Positions 37,811-45,109 of a stretch of 64,000 nt of DNA are shown here, piece by piece. Source of the stretch: Engelhardtia mirabilis (lineage in GTDB: Bacteria; Planctomycetota; UBA1135; GCA-002686595); the NCBI GenBank assembly GCA_007751255.1, contig CP036296.1, positions 3,162,001 to 3,226,000 of the forward strand, in the 5' to 3' direction. How positions within the stretch are numbered: position 1 is the first letter of the stretch; every line of letters begins with the position of its first letter. A program made the position numbers and the translations under genes. The notes below the pieces were generated by a model, which searched no databases, had not been told where the DNA came from, and worked only from the letters and a program-made list of their open reading frames with translations.

Positions 37811-38982
37811 CCGAGCGGCCCCGCGTGTTCGTCAGCTCCGTGATGGATGGCTTCGGCGAGTACCGGGCCGCTGCCCGCGCCGGGATCGAGGCGGCGGGGT
37901 GCGAGCCCGTGCTCGTCGAGGACAACCCCTCGCTCGACGCGAGCCCGCGCAACGCCTGCCTCGATGGCGTCGAGAGCTGCGATGCCGTCGTGGTCGTCGT
38001 CGGCGACCGGGGAGGCTACACCGCGCCGTCGGGCAAGCTCGTGGTCGAGGAGGAGTACGAGCACGCGGTGGGGCGCAGCATCCCGACCCTCGTGTTCATC
38101 CAGGATGGCGTCGAGCGCGACGAGGACGCCGACGGGCTCGCCGCGCGGTTGTCCGAGTACGTGGACGGCCGGTTCCGCCGGTCGTTCAATGGCCCCGACG
38201 ACCTGGCGCGCGAGGTCGAGGCGGCCGTACGCACGGTCGCGGGAGCGCGGAGGAGTGCTGGCATGGACAGGCAGAGGATGGACGGGCTCCTCGCGGAACC
38301 GCCCGACTTCGGGCACGAGGTCGTGCTGCGCGTCGTAGTCGCGCCGGGACGGCAGGACGAGACAGTGGTGCCGGTCGAGCAGCTCGACGGTGACGACTTC
38401 CGGTACGACTTCGTTCGCATCGGCACGGAGCGCGGCGTGGGCCTGTTCGACCAGAATGCCGCGCGTGAGAGCGAGCGCGGCCCGGGGTCGCTGGTCGTGA
38501 CCCAGCGCGGCTCCGGTGCACCGGGGCAGACGGTCCGCGTCGAGATGACCGAGGACGGCTGGCTCACGATCGACGCGAACATGACCGGCGCGGACGAGCG
38601 CTCCCGGCGCGACCCGATGGCAGGCTTCGGCCTCTACCCGGTCGAGGTCGAGGAGATCGCGGCGCGCGCCGCGTTCGCCCTCCGCTTCGCGCGGGGCGTG
38701 TACGAGCACCTCGACCCGCATGGGCGGCACGCCGGGCTCCTCGTGAACGCCAGCCTCGGCTCGCTGAACGGGAAGCTCATCGCGCACCGCCGCGACCGCG
38801 AGCGCCTCAAGGGCCAGATGGGCGGCATGTTTGGCCAGCGGGACGGCGAGGTCCCCGTCAGCTTCGACCGGCCCGAGCGGGTCAGCCGCGCGGACGCTGG
38901 CTGGGTCGATGACCTCGCCCACCGGGTCGCCGGACGGCTGGAGCGGCGCGTCAACACGAGCGACCCCGCCCGCCGCTTCTAG
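37807..38982 (+). CDS. DUF4062 domain-containing protein
   Basis: A 391-residue protein starting at a GTG coupled to the zinc-ribbon gene. Residues 6-140 form a DUF4062 domain (RVFVSSVMDGFGEYRAAARA, CDAVVVVVGDRGGY, GRSIPTLVFIQDG), a TIR/SIR2-like flavodoxin-type fold often found in signalling and defence proteins. The rest (about 165-391) is an unknown mixed domain, perhaps an effector. No NTPase motif is seen. Its place in the cargo end of the element suggests a role in defence or inter-element conflict; this is inference. Confidence 0.72.
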   Translation: MTERPRVFVSSVMDGFGEYRAAARAGIEAAGCEPVLVEDNPSLDASPRNACLDGVESCDAVVVVVGDRGGYTAPSGKLVVEEEYEHAVGRSIPTLVFIQDGVERDEDADGLAARLSEYVDGRFRRSFNGPDDLAREVEAAVRTVAGARRSAGMDRQRMDGLLAEPPDFGHEVVLRVVVAPGRQDETVVPVEQLDGDDFRYDFVRIGTERGVGLFDQNAARESERGPGSLVVTQRGSGAPGQTVRVEMTEDGWLTIDANMTGADERSRRDPMAGFGLYPVEVEEIAARAAFALRFARGVYEHLDPHGRHAGLLVNASLGSLNGKLIAHRRDRERLKGQMGGMFGQRDGEVPVSFDRPERVSRADAGWVDDLAHRVAGRLERRVNTSDPARRF

Positions 38983-39158
38983 CTGGCCTCCTGCTCGCGC
39001 GGGCGGCGGCGATGGCCCGATGCCCAGGACGGGCGGCCGCGCGCAGAGAGCGCCAGAGCGGCAGCGCCCTGTGGAGACGAAGGAGCCCCGACCCCGCGCG
39101 GTGGCGGAGCCGAGGCTCGTGAACGCCCGACCGATGGTGGCCGGGCCAGGGGCGCCCG

Positions 39159-39488
39159 TTAGGCGGCAGCCTGCTCGTCGCCCGCAGGGGCGATGTCGAA
39201 GCACCAGGCCGACTCGTCCGAGGTGCGGTCCTCGAAGTCGATGCAGACCGAGACGCGACCGCCGAACGGGATGCCGTCCCCGTCGCTGGCCATGAAGCCC
39301 TCGATGTCGGCGAGGTGGTTCTCGGTGCCGTGCAGGAGGAAGTGCAGGATCCGCCTGTACGTCTCCGCCGTGATCCACACCCAGGAGTCGTGCTCGCCCT
39401 CGAAGCCCCGGAGGTAGTGGTCGTGCCCGCCGTCGGGGCGGCGCTGCGCGAGGAGCTGGTCGAGGGCGCCTTGAATCGGGTACTTCAT
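39159..39488 (-). CDS. Small acidic protein, unknown
   Basis: A 109-residue acidic protein (MKYPIQGALDQLLAQ...) with no motif I recognise. Its ATG overlaps the upstream gene's TGA by four bases, so the two form a coupled pair. The size, acidity and absence of a membrane segment would suit a small regulator, inhibitor or DNA mimic, but nothing proves this. Confidence 0.6.
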   Translation of the reverse strand: MKYPIQGALDQLLAQRRPDGGHDHYLRGFEGEHDSWVWITAETYRRILHFLLHGTENHLADIEGFMASDGDGIPFGGRVSVCIDFEDRTSDESAWCFDIAPAGDEQAAA

Positions 39489-39781
39489 GCCGCCTGGACC
39501 TCCCACGCCGGGACGATCATCGTCGTGTCGTCCATGTGGACCGCGAGGCGCCCGCCCTCGGCGACGATCCGAAGGACGGGGATGTGGCCCTCGCACTCCA
39601 TCCGCTCCGTGACCCAGTTGATGACGGCATCGAAGTCGCTGCTGCGCACCTTGTGCCAGCGGCCGTCGTCGGCGAGGAGGAAGTTGGCGCGTGCCCCCTG
39701 CTCCGCGTCGTCCACGTGGCTGTAGAAGCGACCGTGGGGAGTGGGCAGGTGCGGGACGCGCAGTTTCACTTGCTCGTTCAT
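39485..39781 (-). CDS. Small protein, unknown
   Basis: A 98-residue protein beginning MNEQVKLRVPHLP. It has a mixed alpha/beta pattern and no recognised family. It is first in a coupled pair with the acidic protein. The ATG at 39781 follows a GAGG stretch. A near-perfect palindrome (CCTCCACCGTGGAGG, 39829-39843) about 50 bp upstream may regulate the pair. Confidence 0.6.
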   Translation of the reverse strand: MNEQVKLRVPHLPTPHGRFYSHVDDAEQGARANFLLADDGRWHKVRSSDFDAVINWVTERMECEGHIPVLRIVAEGGRLAVHMDDTTMIVPAWEVQAA

Positions 39782-40106
39782 GTGAGGGGCCTCCTTGAGC
39801 CCCGAAGCCCGGCGTGATCCGCTTGCCGCCTCCACCGTGGAGGGCGCGCGAGTGGCTCGGTCGCCGGTCACATGTAGGCTCCCTCGCTCACTGGGCCCGT
39901 GACGGGGCGTTCTGGCGCGCCGACCGGGCGCCCGTGCAGGTCCGCCCGAAAGGCGCCCAGGTACGCCCGGGCGCACGCGCAGATTCCTCGCAAGAATCCA
40001 GAGCGCCTCCCCCTCGGTCCTCGGAGCCGTGCGCGCGGAGTGTGCCCTCCGGTGCCGCGCGTGGATCGGTCAGCGGCGCGCGGAAGGCCCGCGCGCGGGC
40101 CGTGGC
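39782..40106 (+). other. Intergenic region with one operator-like palindrome
   Basis: These 325 bp hold no supported gene. The clear feature is CCTCCACCGTGGAGG at 39829-39843, a dyad with one central base, upstream of the small-protein pair. The remainder is GC-rich without visible repeats. Confidence 0.4.
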
Positions 40107-40796
40107 CTACTCGGCCAGCGCGGCGCGCAGCTCGGCCAGGGCCCGGAGCTCAAGTTGCCGGGCGCGCTCGATGCCCACCCCGAGTACGTCGCCGATCTCG
40201 CGCAGGGTCATCGGCATGCCGCCGTCGAGCCCGTACCGGAGCCGGACCACGCGGCCGTCGCGGGGATTCCGAAGGCGGCCCAGGGCGGCGCGGAGGCGCT
40301 CGCGGTCCTCTGCGCGGCAGGCGACCTCGTAGGGGTCGGTCGCGGTGCTCCCGTCCTCGGGCTCGGGCGCGCCATCGGCGTCGTCCAGCGATGCGACCAC
40401 CGGGCGCGGGAACGCGGGCCGCTTCGGCGCACGGATGGGCCCACCCATGAGGGTCGGGAGGTCGTCCCGGATCGCGCCATTCAGCCCGTGGAAGGCCCAC
40501 GTGGAGAAGGCCGCGCCCGAGGCGTGGAAGGGGTCGAACAGCTCGGCCGCCCGGCGCAGGCCGAGGAAGGCAACCTGATGCAGGTCCTCGTAGGGGACGG
40601 CCGGGAGCCGCTTGTGCCAGTACCCCGCCGCGTGTTCGAGCAGGTGGAGGTTGTCCTCGACCAGGCGATCCACCCGGCGGCGCTCGGCGGCGACGAGCTG
40701 CCCAGCAAGGAGGCGGGCGCGGCCGAGGGGGTCGCGCCACTGGCGACGAGCGGCGAGCTGGCGGCGCTCGCGGGTGGTATCGAGGGTGGCGATCAA
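40107..40796 (-). CDS. Element-encoded sigma-70 family RNA polymerase sigma factor
   Basis: A 229-residue protein from a TTG start. Region 2 (about 46-115) shows DLHQVAFLGLRRAAELFDP and AFSTWAFHGLNGAIR, the core-binding and -10 recognition pattern. Region 4 (about 165-225) has VVRLRYGLDGGMPMTLREIG and VGIERARQLELRALAEL, a helix-turn-helix. Between them is a Pro/Asp-rich linker. It would redirect host RNA polymerase to element (or helper) promoters. It is distinct from the host ECF factor at 58269-59024 in having a WhiG/RpoD-like layout. No anti-sigma partner is adjacent. Confidence 0.82.
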   Translation of the reverse strand: MIATLDTTRERRQLAARRQWRDPLGRARLLAGQLVAAERRRVDRLVEDNLHLLEHAAGYWHKRLPAVPYEDLHQVAFLGLRRAAELFDPFHASGAAFSTWAFHGLNGAIRDDLPTLMGGPIRAPKRPAFPRPVVASLDDADGAPEPEDGSTATDPYEVACRAEDRERLRAALGRLRNPRDGRVVRLRYGLDGGMPMTLREIGDVLGVGIERARQLELRALAELRAALAE

Positions 40797-40919
40797 GACC
40801 GAGGGCCTACCGCGCCGCGCACACGGGTTGGAGCGGAGCTGGCGCGCCGTGGTGCTCGCTGGGGCGCGTGGCCTCCCGGCCGGGAAGGTCGCCCAGCGCG
40901 GCGAGGATCGTGCGCAGGG

Positions 40920-41168
40920 TCACGCGCGCCGCGTCGAGGCGCGCCACTCCCGCGCGGCCTTGAGCTCAGGGTCGCGCGCGTCGTCGGCGCCAGTGTCCCG
41001 CCCGGTGACGAGCAGGACGCACGCGGGCACGGACGCGCCCTCCTCCTTCGCCAGGGCGCGGACGGTCGCCTCGACCATCGGAGCGCCGATGGCGCGCTCG
41101 AACACGAAGGCCGCCGCCAGCACGTGGCGCGTCTCCGGGCTCAGCCGGGATAGGAGGCTGTGGCTCAT
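40920..41168 (-). CDS. Small helical protein, unknown
   Basis: An 82-residue protein (MSHSLLSRLSPETRHVL...) that is alanine-rich and helical. It has no family I can name. Its ATG overlaps the upstream gene's stop by four bases. It belongs to a run of coupled small genes in the middle of the element. Confidence 0.55.
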   Translation of the reverse strand: MSHSLLSRLSPETRHVLAAAFVFERAIGAPMVEATVRALAKEEGASVPACVLLVTGRDTGADDARDPELKAAREWRASTRRA

Positions 41169-41560
41169 CCTCCGTACACGATGCCGTAGAGGGAGCGGAT
41201 GTCGTCGTCCTCGTGGAGCAGGCGGCTCGCTGCTTGCTCGACCGATTCCCCGGCGCGCTTGCGCAGTCGCGCGTGATCCATGAGCAAGCGGTCGAAGCGG
41301 GGATCGCCGGACACCCCCTTCGCCAGCGCCGCGCTCGACTCGGCAACGTCGGCGGCTTGGCCGAGGTCGTACAGCTTCTGCATGCGCGCGTCGTCCTCGC
41401 ACAGGCGAGCGAACGACACGGCGACCGACTCGCCCGGCCGGGCCTCGCGCTTGGCGAGGTCGAGCATGGCGGACTCGGCCTGGTCACGGGTCACCCTCGG
41501 GCTCGCGCCCTTCGACACGCGATCGGCCTCGGACAGCATCTTGGACAGGTTGTCGCTCAC
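41165..41560 (-). CDS. Helical protein, unknown
   Basis: A 131-residue protein from a GTG start (41560) that overlaps the upstream stop by four bases. It is rich in Ala, Asp, Glu and Arg and predicted wholly helical, with a DNLSKMLSEADRVSKG beginning. Such proteins in phages are often minor structural or regulatory factors, but nothing here is specific. Confidence 0.6.
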   Translation of the reverse strand: MSDNLSKMLSEADRVSKGASPRVTRDQAESAMLDLAKREARPGESVAVSFARLCEDDARMQKLYDLGQAADVAESSAALAKGVSGDPRFDRLLMDHARLRKRAGESVEQAASRLLHEDDDIRSLYGIVYGG

Positions 41561-41730
41561 GACGCCACCTCGATCTTGCCGGTGTCGATCAGCTCGCGGA
41601 TGACGCGGGGGCCGATGGCGAGGTGACGGCGGTTGAGCACGTCGCCGGGGTTGTAGGTGCGTCCGCCGAGGCGGAAGGTGGCAAGGACGTTGAACGTCCA
41701 CTGCTGAACATCGGGCTTGGGGTAGCTCAT
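41557..41730 (-). CDS. Small protein, unknown
   Basis: A 57-residue protein beginning MSYPKPDVQQWTFNVLATF. It is compact, with alternating hydrophobic residues, and its stop overlaps the next gene's start by four bases. It resembles short phage head-tail joining or regulatory proteins in size only. No firm function. Confidence 0.5.
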   Translation of the reverse strand: MSYPKPDVQQWTFNVLATFRLGGRTYNPGDVLNRRHLAIGPRVIRELIDTGKIEVAS

Positions 41731-41758
41731 TGCTTGGGCTCTTTCTCGGTCTGGTGGG

Positions 41759-42199
41759 TCAACGGGGCTCGGCGATGGCGAAGATGAATGCGCAGCGCGC
41801 CGCGCTGTTCGATTCGACGAGGCGGCGAAGCGCCGCGCCGACGGGCTCGCCTTCTCGGCGGTGGGGCGCAGCCAGCGACACGAGGTCGGCCCACGTGTAG
41901 AGGCGCATGCTGTACTCGTCGCTCCCGGAAACGAGGCCCAGCGCGTCGAGAAGCGGCCGAGGGTCGCAGTCGCGCTCGAACATGCGCGCGATGCCGCCCG
42001 CAACGCGGAGGGCCCGAAGGACCGGGCAGCGCTCGCGCGCGAGGCGCTCGAACACCTCGTGTGGCAGCTCGCCGGGGCGGATGTCGTCGCTGCCCTCGCT
42101 GGTCCACCACAGGACCTCGCGGGCGTAGGCTGCGCTCGACCCGGCCGGGGAGAGCGTCCCGTTGCAGACCCCTTGGATGTTGGAGAGGAGCGTGGTCAC
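41759..42199 (-). CDS. Protein of unknown function
   Basis: A 146-residue protein from a GTG start at 42199, overlapping the coiled-coil gene's stop by four bases. It has two tryptophan-rich patches (VLWWTSEGSDD, LYTWADLVSLA) and a helical C-terminal half. I recognise no family. It is 28 bp upstream of the small gene at 41557-41730. Confidence 0.6.
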   Translation of the reverse strand: MTTLLSNIQGVCNGTLSPAGSSAAYAREVLWWTSEGSDDIRPGELPHEVFERLARERCPVLRALRVAGGIARMFERDCDPRPLLDALGLVSGSDEYSMRLYTWADLVSLAAPHRREGEPVGAALRRLVESNSAARCAFIFAIAEPR

Positions 42200-42753
42200 T
42201 CGCCCTCGACCTCGGCGAACTCGGTGATGAGACCGCGCTCGCTCTCGACGAGCGGGCGGCGGTGCATGGCCGGGATGACCGGGACCTCCAGCACGCGCGA
42301 GAGGGCCGGGGCGAAGTGGGCGAAGGCTCCCCGCGCCGAGTAGCGCGCGCGGCGGATGACGCGGCCCGCGTCCGAGCCCGTGCCGCCGGTGTCGAGCGCG
42401 AGGAGCTTCTCGTACTCGGCCCCGAGCTTTCGCATGGCGTCGTCCACGCGCTTGGCCTGGGCCAGGCGGGCCTTGCGGTTGCGATTCTGGGCACGCTCGC
42501 GCTCGCGGCGCGCCTTCTCGGCCTCGGCCTGGGCAGCCTCGCGCTCTCTTCGGAGAGCGATAGGCCGAGCCGCTTCGAGTTCCTCGATGAGGGAGCGGAG
42601 GCGCGCCACGTCAGCGCGTGCGCCCTCAGCTCCGGCCTCATCACCATCGGTGATCGCCTCACCCAGCCGGGATTGGCTCTCCTCCAACTCCGCAGTCGCG
42701 GTGGCAAGGGCGGCGGTCAGTTCCTGGGATCGGGTCTTGGTCTTGGTCTGCAT
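42196..42753 (-). CDS. Coiled-coil protein, unknown
   Basis: A 185-residue protein. Residues about 5-105 are a long charged coiled coil (heptads of Leu, Ala and Arg with runs of Glu). A short C-terminal domain (about 125-185) follows. It may be a scaffold-like or structural protein, but its composition does not identify it. The ATG at 42753 lies 13 bp after the stop of the GIY-YIG endonuclease gene. Confidence 0.6.
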   Translation of the reverse strand: MQTKTKTRSQELTAALATATAELEESQSRLGEAITDGDEAGAEGARADVARLRSLIEELEAARPIALRREREAAQAEAEKARRERERAQNRNRKARLAQAKRVDDAMRKLGAEYEKLLALDTGGTGSDAGRVIRRARYSARGAFAHFAPALSRVLEVPVIPAMHRRPLVESERGLITEFAEVEGE

Positions 42754-42766
42754 GGTGGGTCCTTGG

Positions 42767-43753
42767 TCAGGCGGCGTACTTGTTGAGGAGAAGGGCCGCG
42801 AGGATCCACTGGACCTCGCGTTGAACTCTGGCGCGCTCGGCCTTGGCGCGTTGCCGGCCCTCGCTAATTGCTTGGCGGCGAGCCGCCTTCTGGTCGGGCG
42901 TCTCGTTCGCGTAGCGCTTGAGCTGGCGCGCGCTGCGCCGCTCCCGCTCGGCCGGGTCCTCGCAGAGCTTCCGCTCCGATGCACTGAGCTTCGCCCTCGT
43001 CTCGGGACGGCGCACCGCAGCCGCGTTCTTCTCCAACCACGCGGGATCCTGGGCCAGCGCGCGGTTCCTCTCGGTGGCCTTCTCGATGCGGGCGGCGCGT
43101 TGCTTGGGCGTCTCGTTCGCGTAGCGCTTGAGGTTGCCAGCGCTGTTCCTAGCGCGGCCCTCGCGGGACCTGTTCACGTTCGAGACTGACTCGGCATGCC
43201 GAGTCTTGTAGTCGGGGTCGGCATAGCGCTCCTTGAGCATGGCCCGATGTCGCTTGCGCTCGGCCGGGTCCTGGTAGCGCCTTCGATTGGTTGCTCCACG
43301 CTTGACCCCGATCGCCTCTCGTTCCTCGGGCGAGAGCGAGGCCCAGACCGAGCGGGACGCGGCGCCGGTCTTCTCGCGCTCGGCGGGGTCCTCGAAGCGG
43401 CGGAGATTGGCCGCACTGATGCGCGCCTTCGTCTCCTCGCTCGCCAGGCCGGAATCCTCGCCGCCCGTCACGAGGTTGTAGGACCACTTGGAGTTGGCAG
43501 TCTCCAGCCCGACGAGCGCGCGCTCCATTGCCCTCGCCTCCTCGCGGGTGTCGAACACGTCGAGGATGGTCTTGGAGAACGCCCCGGGGTGCGCCTTGAC
43601 GGCGCGCCGGATCGCGCGCCCGGAGCCCATGTACGCCGAGTCGCTCTCCGGGGTCCTGTACTTCGGAGCCGTCCTGATACCCACGTAGTAGCGGCAGCCG
43701 CCCTCGGGGAGGGTGCGCGTCAGGAGGTAGCAGTAGTGGATGCGCTTCGTCAT
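42767..43753 (-). CDS. GIY-YIG endonuclease with NUMOD-like repeats
   Basis: A 328-residue protein. The N-terminal 110 residues carry a GIY-YIG-like fold (CYLLTRTLPEGGCRYYVGIR, then AMERALVGLETANSKWSYN). The rest consists of several basic repeat blocks of the NUMOD3 kind: (R)RFEDPAEREK, RRYQDPAERKRH, KRYANETPKQRAA, KLCEDPAERERR and KRYANETPDQKAA. These repeats bind DNA in free-standing homing endonucleases. It could spread itself between related elements or phages. It lies as an independent gene, not inside an intron or another coding region. Confidence 0.8.
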   Translation of the reverse strand: MTKRIHYCYLLTRTLPEGGCRYYVGIRTAPKYRTPESDSAYMGSGRAIRRAVKAHPGAFSKTILDVFDTREEARAMERALVGLETANSKWSYNLVTGGEDSGLASEETKARISAANLRRFEDPAEREKTGAASRSVWASLSPEEREAIGVKRGATNRRRYQDPAERKRHRAMLKERYADPDYKTRHAESVSNVNRSREGRARNSAGNLKRYANETPKQRAARIEKATERNRALAQDPAWLEKNAAAVRRPETRAKLSASERKLCEDPAERERRSARQLKRYANETPDQKAARRQAISEGRQRAKAERARVQREVQWILAALLLNKYAA

Positions 43754-44034
43754 TGGGCTAGGTGGGGTCGCCGCCCAGGCAGCACGACGACCCCGGGTTG
43801 ACGCGCAACCGAACCCCGGAGACCCGGGGGTGTGAGGTGGGACTCGCCGCCGGGCGGTGCTTCGGCGACGAGTCCCGAGGAGAGTCCATGACCAAGCAAG
43901 CAGGTCGGACCCATGCGCTTCGCTGACCGGGACGCCGGACCAAGACCCCTGGCCCTGCGGAGCGCGTCTTCGACGATCCGGCGCTCTGTGCGCACGGATC
44001 CTGTGTTCGGTGTGGCGGGCGTGGCGACCTTCAA
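43750..44034 (-). CDS. Possible small coupled gene between terminase-like and endonuclease genes
   Basis: An open frame of 94 residues. Its TTG start overlaps the terminase-like stop (TTGA), and its stop overlaps the endonuclease ATG (ATGA). This coupling matches the rest of the cluster. The protein itself is Pro/Gly/Arg-rich without a fold that I can see, so it may only be a fortuitous frame in a 277-bp gap. Confidence 0.25.
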   Translation of the reverse strand: MKVATPATPNTGSVRTERRIVEDALRRARGLGPASRSAKRMGPTCLLGHGLSSGLVAEAPPGGESHLTPPGLRGSVARQPGVVVLPGRRPHLAQ

Positions 44035-44621
44035 CGCTCGCGCTCCGTCAAGGGAAGGTGAGGGGAAGGCGCGTGGCCGTTCCGGGGGGCGTCGGTGCCG
44101 TCGCGGATGGCCTTCTCGCGCTCCAGGATGCGCAGCAGATCCTCGCGGCTCTCGGGCGAGAGCTGCTCAAGCGGGATGCCCTTGGCGGGCTTCTTGGTCA
44201 CGGTCTGCTCGACCGTCGCCTCGGTCTGCATGCGCGGCGTGAATGCGGGCACATGCGCGCGCACGGCTTCGAGCAGGAGCTTGTCGGACCGGATCGAACG
44301 CCAGCCGATCACCTCGCCCTTCGCGTTCTGGATGGGAACCTGGTCGCCCGTCATCGCGCGGCGATACAGCTCCGCCAAGAGGTCGCCGTGGTGCGCCTCG
44401 ATCGCGTCGTCCCAGGCGGCGTCGAACTCGGGGTCACGTGCGCGCGCGTCTCGGAACGTGGAGATGGCACTCGTGCCCTTCGCGTTCGGGCTCGCCTCGC
44501 GTGCGGCGCGCGTCGCAACGCCGTGGATGCGCAGCGCTTCGAGGAAGGCAGTCTTGCGCGCTTCGGTGAGGCGCTGTCGGTTGGCCCGCGAGAGGCTGTC
44601 GTTGGTCCGTCGATTGGTCAC
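44031..44621 (-). CDS. Terminase-small-subunit-like HTH protein
   Basis: A 196-residue protein from a GTG start. The first 100 residues (TEARKTAFLEALRIHGVATRAA..., AISTFRDARARDPEFDAAWDDAIE) resemble phage terminase small subunits, which bind the packaging site: a helix-turn-helix followed by FDAAWDDA-type helices. No large terminase is present in the element. In satellites such a protein can redirect a helper's packaging machinery. The GTG at 44621 is preferred; an upstream extension is low complexity. Confidence 0.6.
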   Translation of the reverse strand: MTNRRTNDSLSRANRQRLTEARKTAFLEALRIHGVATRAAREASPNAKGTSAISTFRDARARDPEFDAAWDDAIEAHHGDLLAELYRRAMTGDQVPIQNAKGEVIGWRSIRSDKLLLEAVRAHVPAFTPRMQTEATVEQTVTKKPAKGIPLEQLSPESREDLLRILEREKAIRDGTDAPRNGHAPSPHLPLTERER

Positions 44622-44790
44622 GGCCCGTACTCGTCGTACGGGTCCACAGGCGGTTTCTACCCCGCTCTGGAGGAATCTACCCCCTGTGCGACGCGGCGCA
44701 GCTCGGCCGGTCGGCGTTGGTGTGCGCCGGTTTCGCGCTCGACGACACCGAGTGCGCGACGCTGCTGCGAGCGACGCCCAACGCGGTGCC

Positions 44791-44897
44791 GGTCCGGGGT
44801 CCGGTCTGGGGTCGAGCCCACCCGGTCCGGGGTCGCGGTCTGGGGTATTTCCCACCGCGCGACACCGAGGGCAGCCCGGTCCGACCGGTCCGGGGTC
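44791..44897 (+). repeat. Iteron-like array, forward arm
   Basis: The unit GGTC(C/T)GGGGTC occurs at 44791, 44803, 44824, 44837 (last base changed) and 44887. A shorter GGTCCGACC lies at 44878. Spacings of 12, 21, 13 and 50 bp separate the starts. Confidence 0.65.
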
Positions 44898-44999
44898 TTC
44901 TCAAGCTCTTAGCGCGCGAGGCAGGTAGTAGCTCCTCCGGCCCCCCTTGGGCTATCCGTCCGAGCGCTCGCGGGCCGCGCGCGGCGGAGGGGCGGGGAA

Positions 45000-45106
45000 G
45001 ACCCCAGCCCGGTCGGACCGCCCCGCCCGCGCCATGTTCCCGGTGTCGAGAGTGGTGGTTTCCGGCCCCGCCGACCCCAGACCGACCCCGGACCGGACCC
45101 CGGACC
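45000..45106 (-). repeat. Iteron-like array, reverse arm
   Basis: The same 11-bp unit on the opposite strand occurs at 45073-45083, 45084-45094 and 45096-45106, with a partial copy at 45000. It abuts the 3' end of the primase gene (45110). With the forward arm it makes a two-armed array over about 315 bp. Confidence 0.65.
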
Positions 45107-45109
45107 GGC

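Larger units (their letters stand above)
44622..45109 (+). other. Intergenic region with iteron-like repeats, candidate origin
   Basis: This 488-bp gap lies directly downstream of the primase gene. It contains two arrays of an 11-bp sequence, GGTC(C/T)GGGGTC, one on each strand (next two entries), with about 100 bp of non-repeated sequence between them. It holds no supported gene. Confidence 0.5.

Noticed and set aside
36994-39378. Upstream extension of the methyltransferase frame
   Set aside because: It is open but antisense to the DUF4062 gene and lacks protein-like sequence; the methylase starts at a TTG at 36993.
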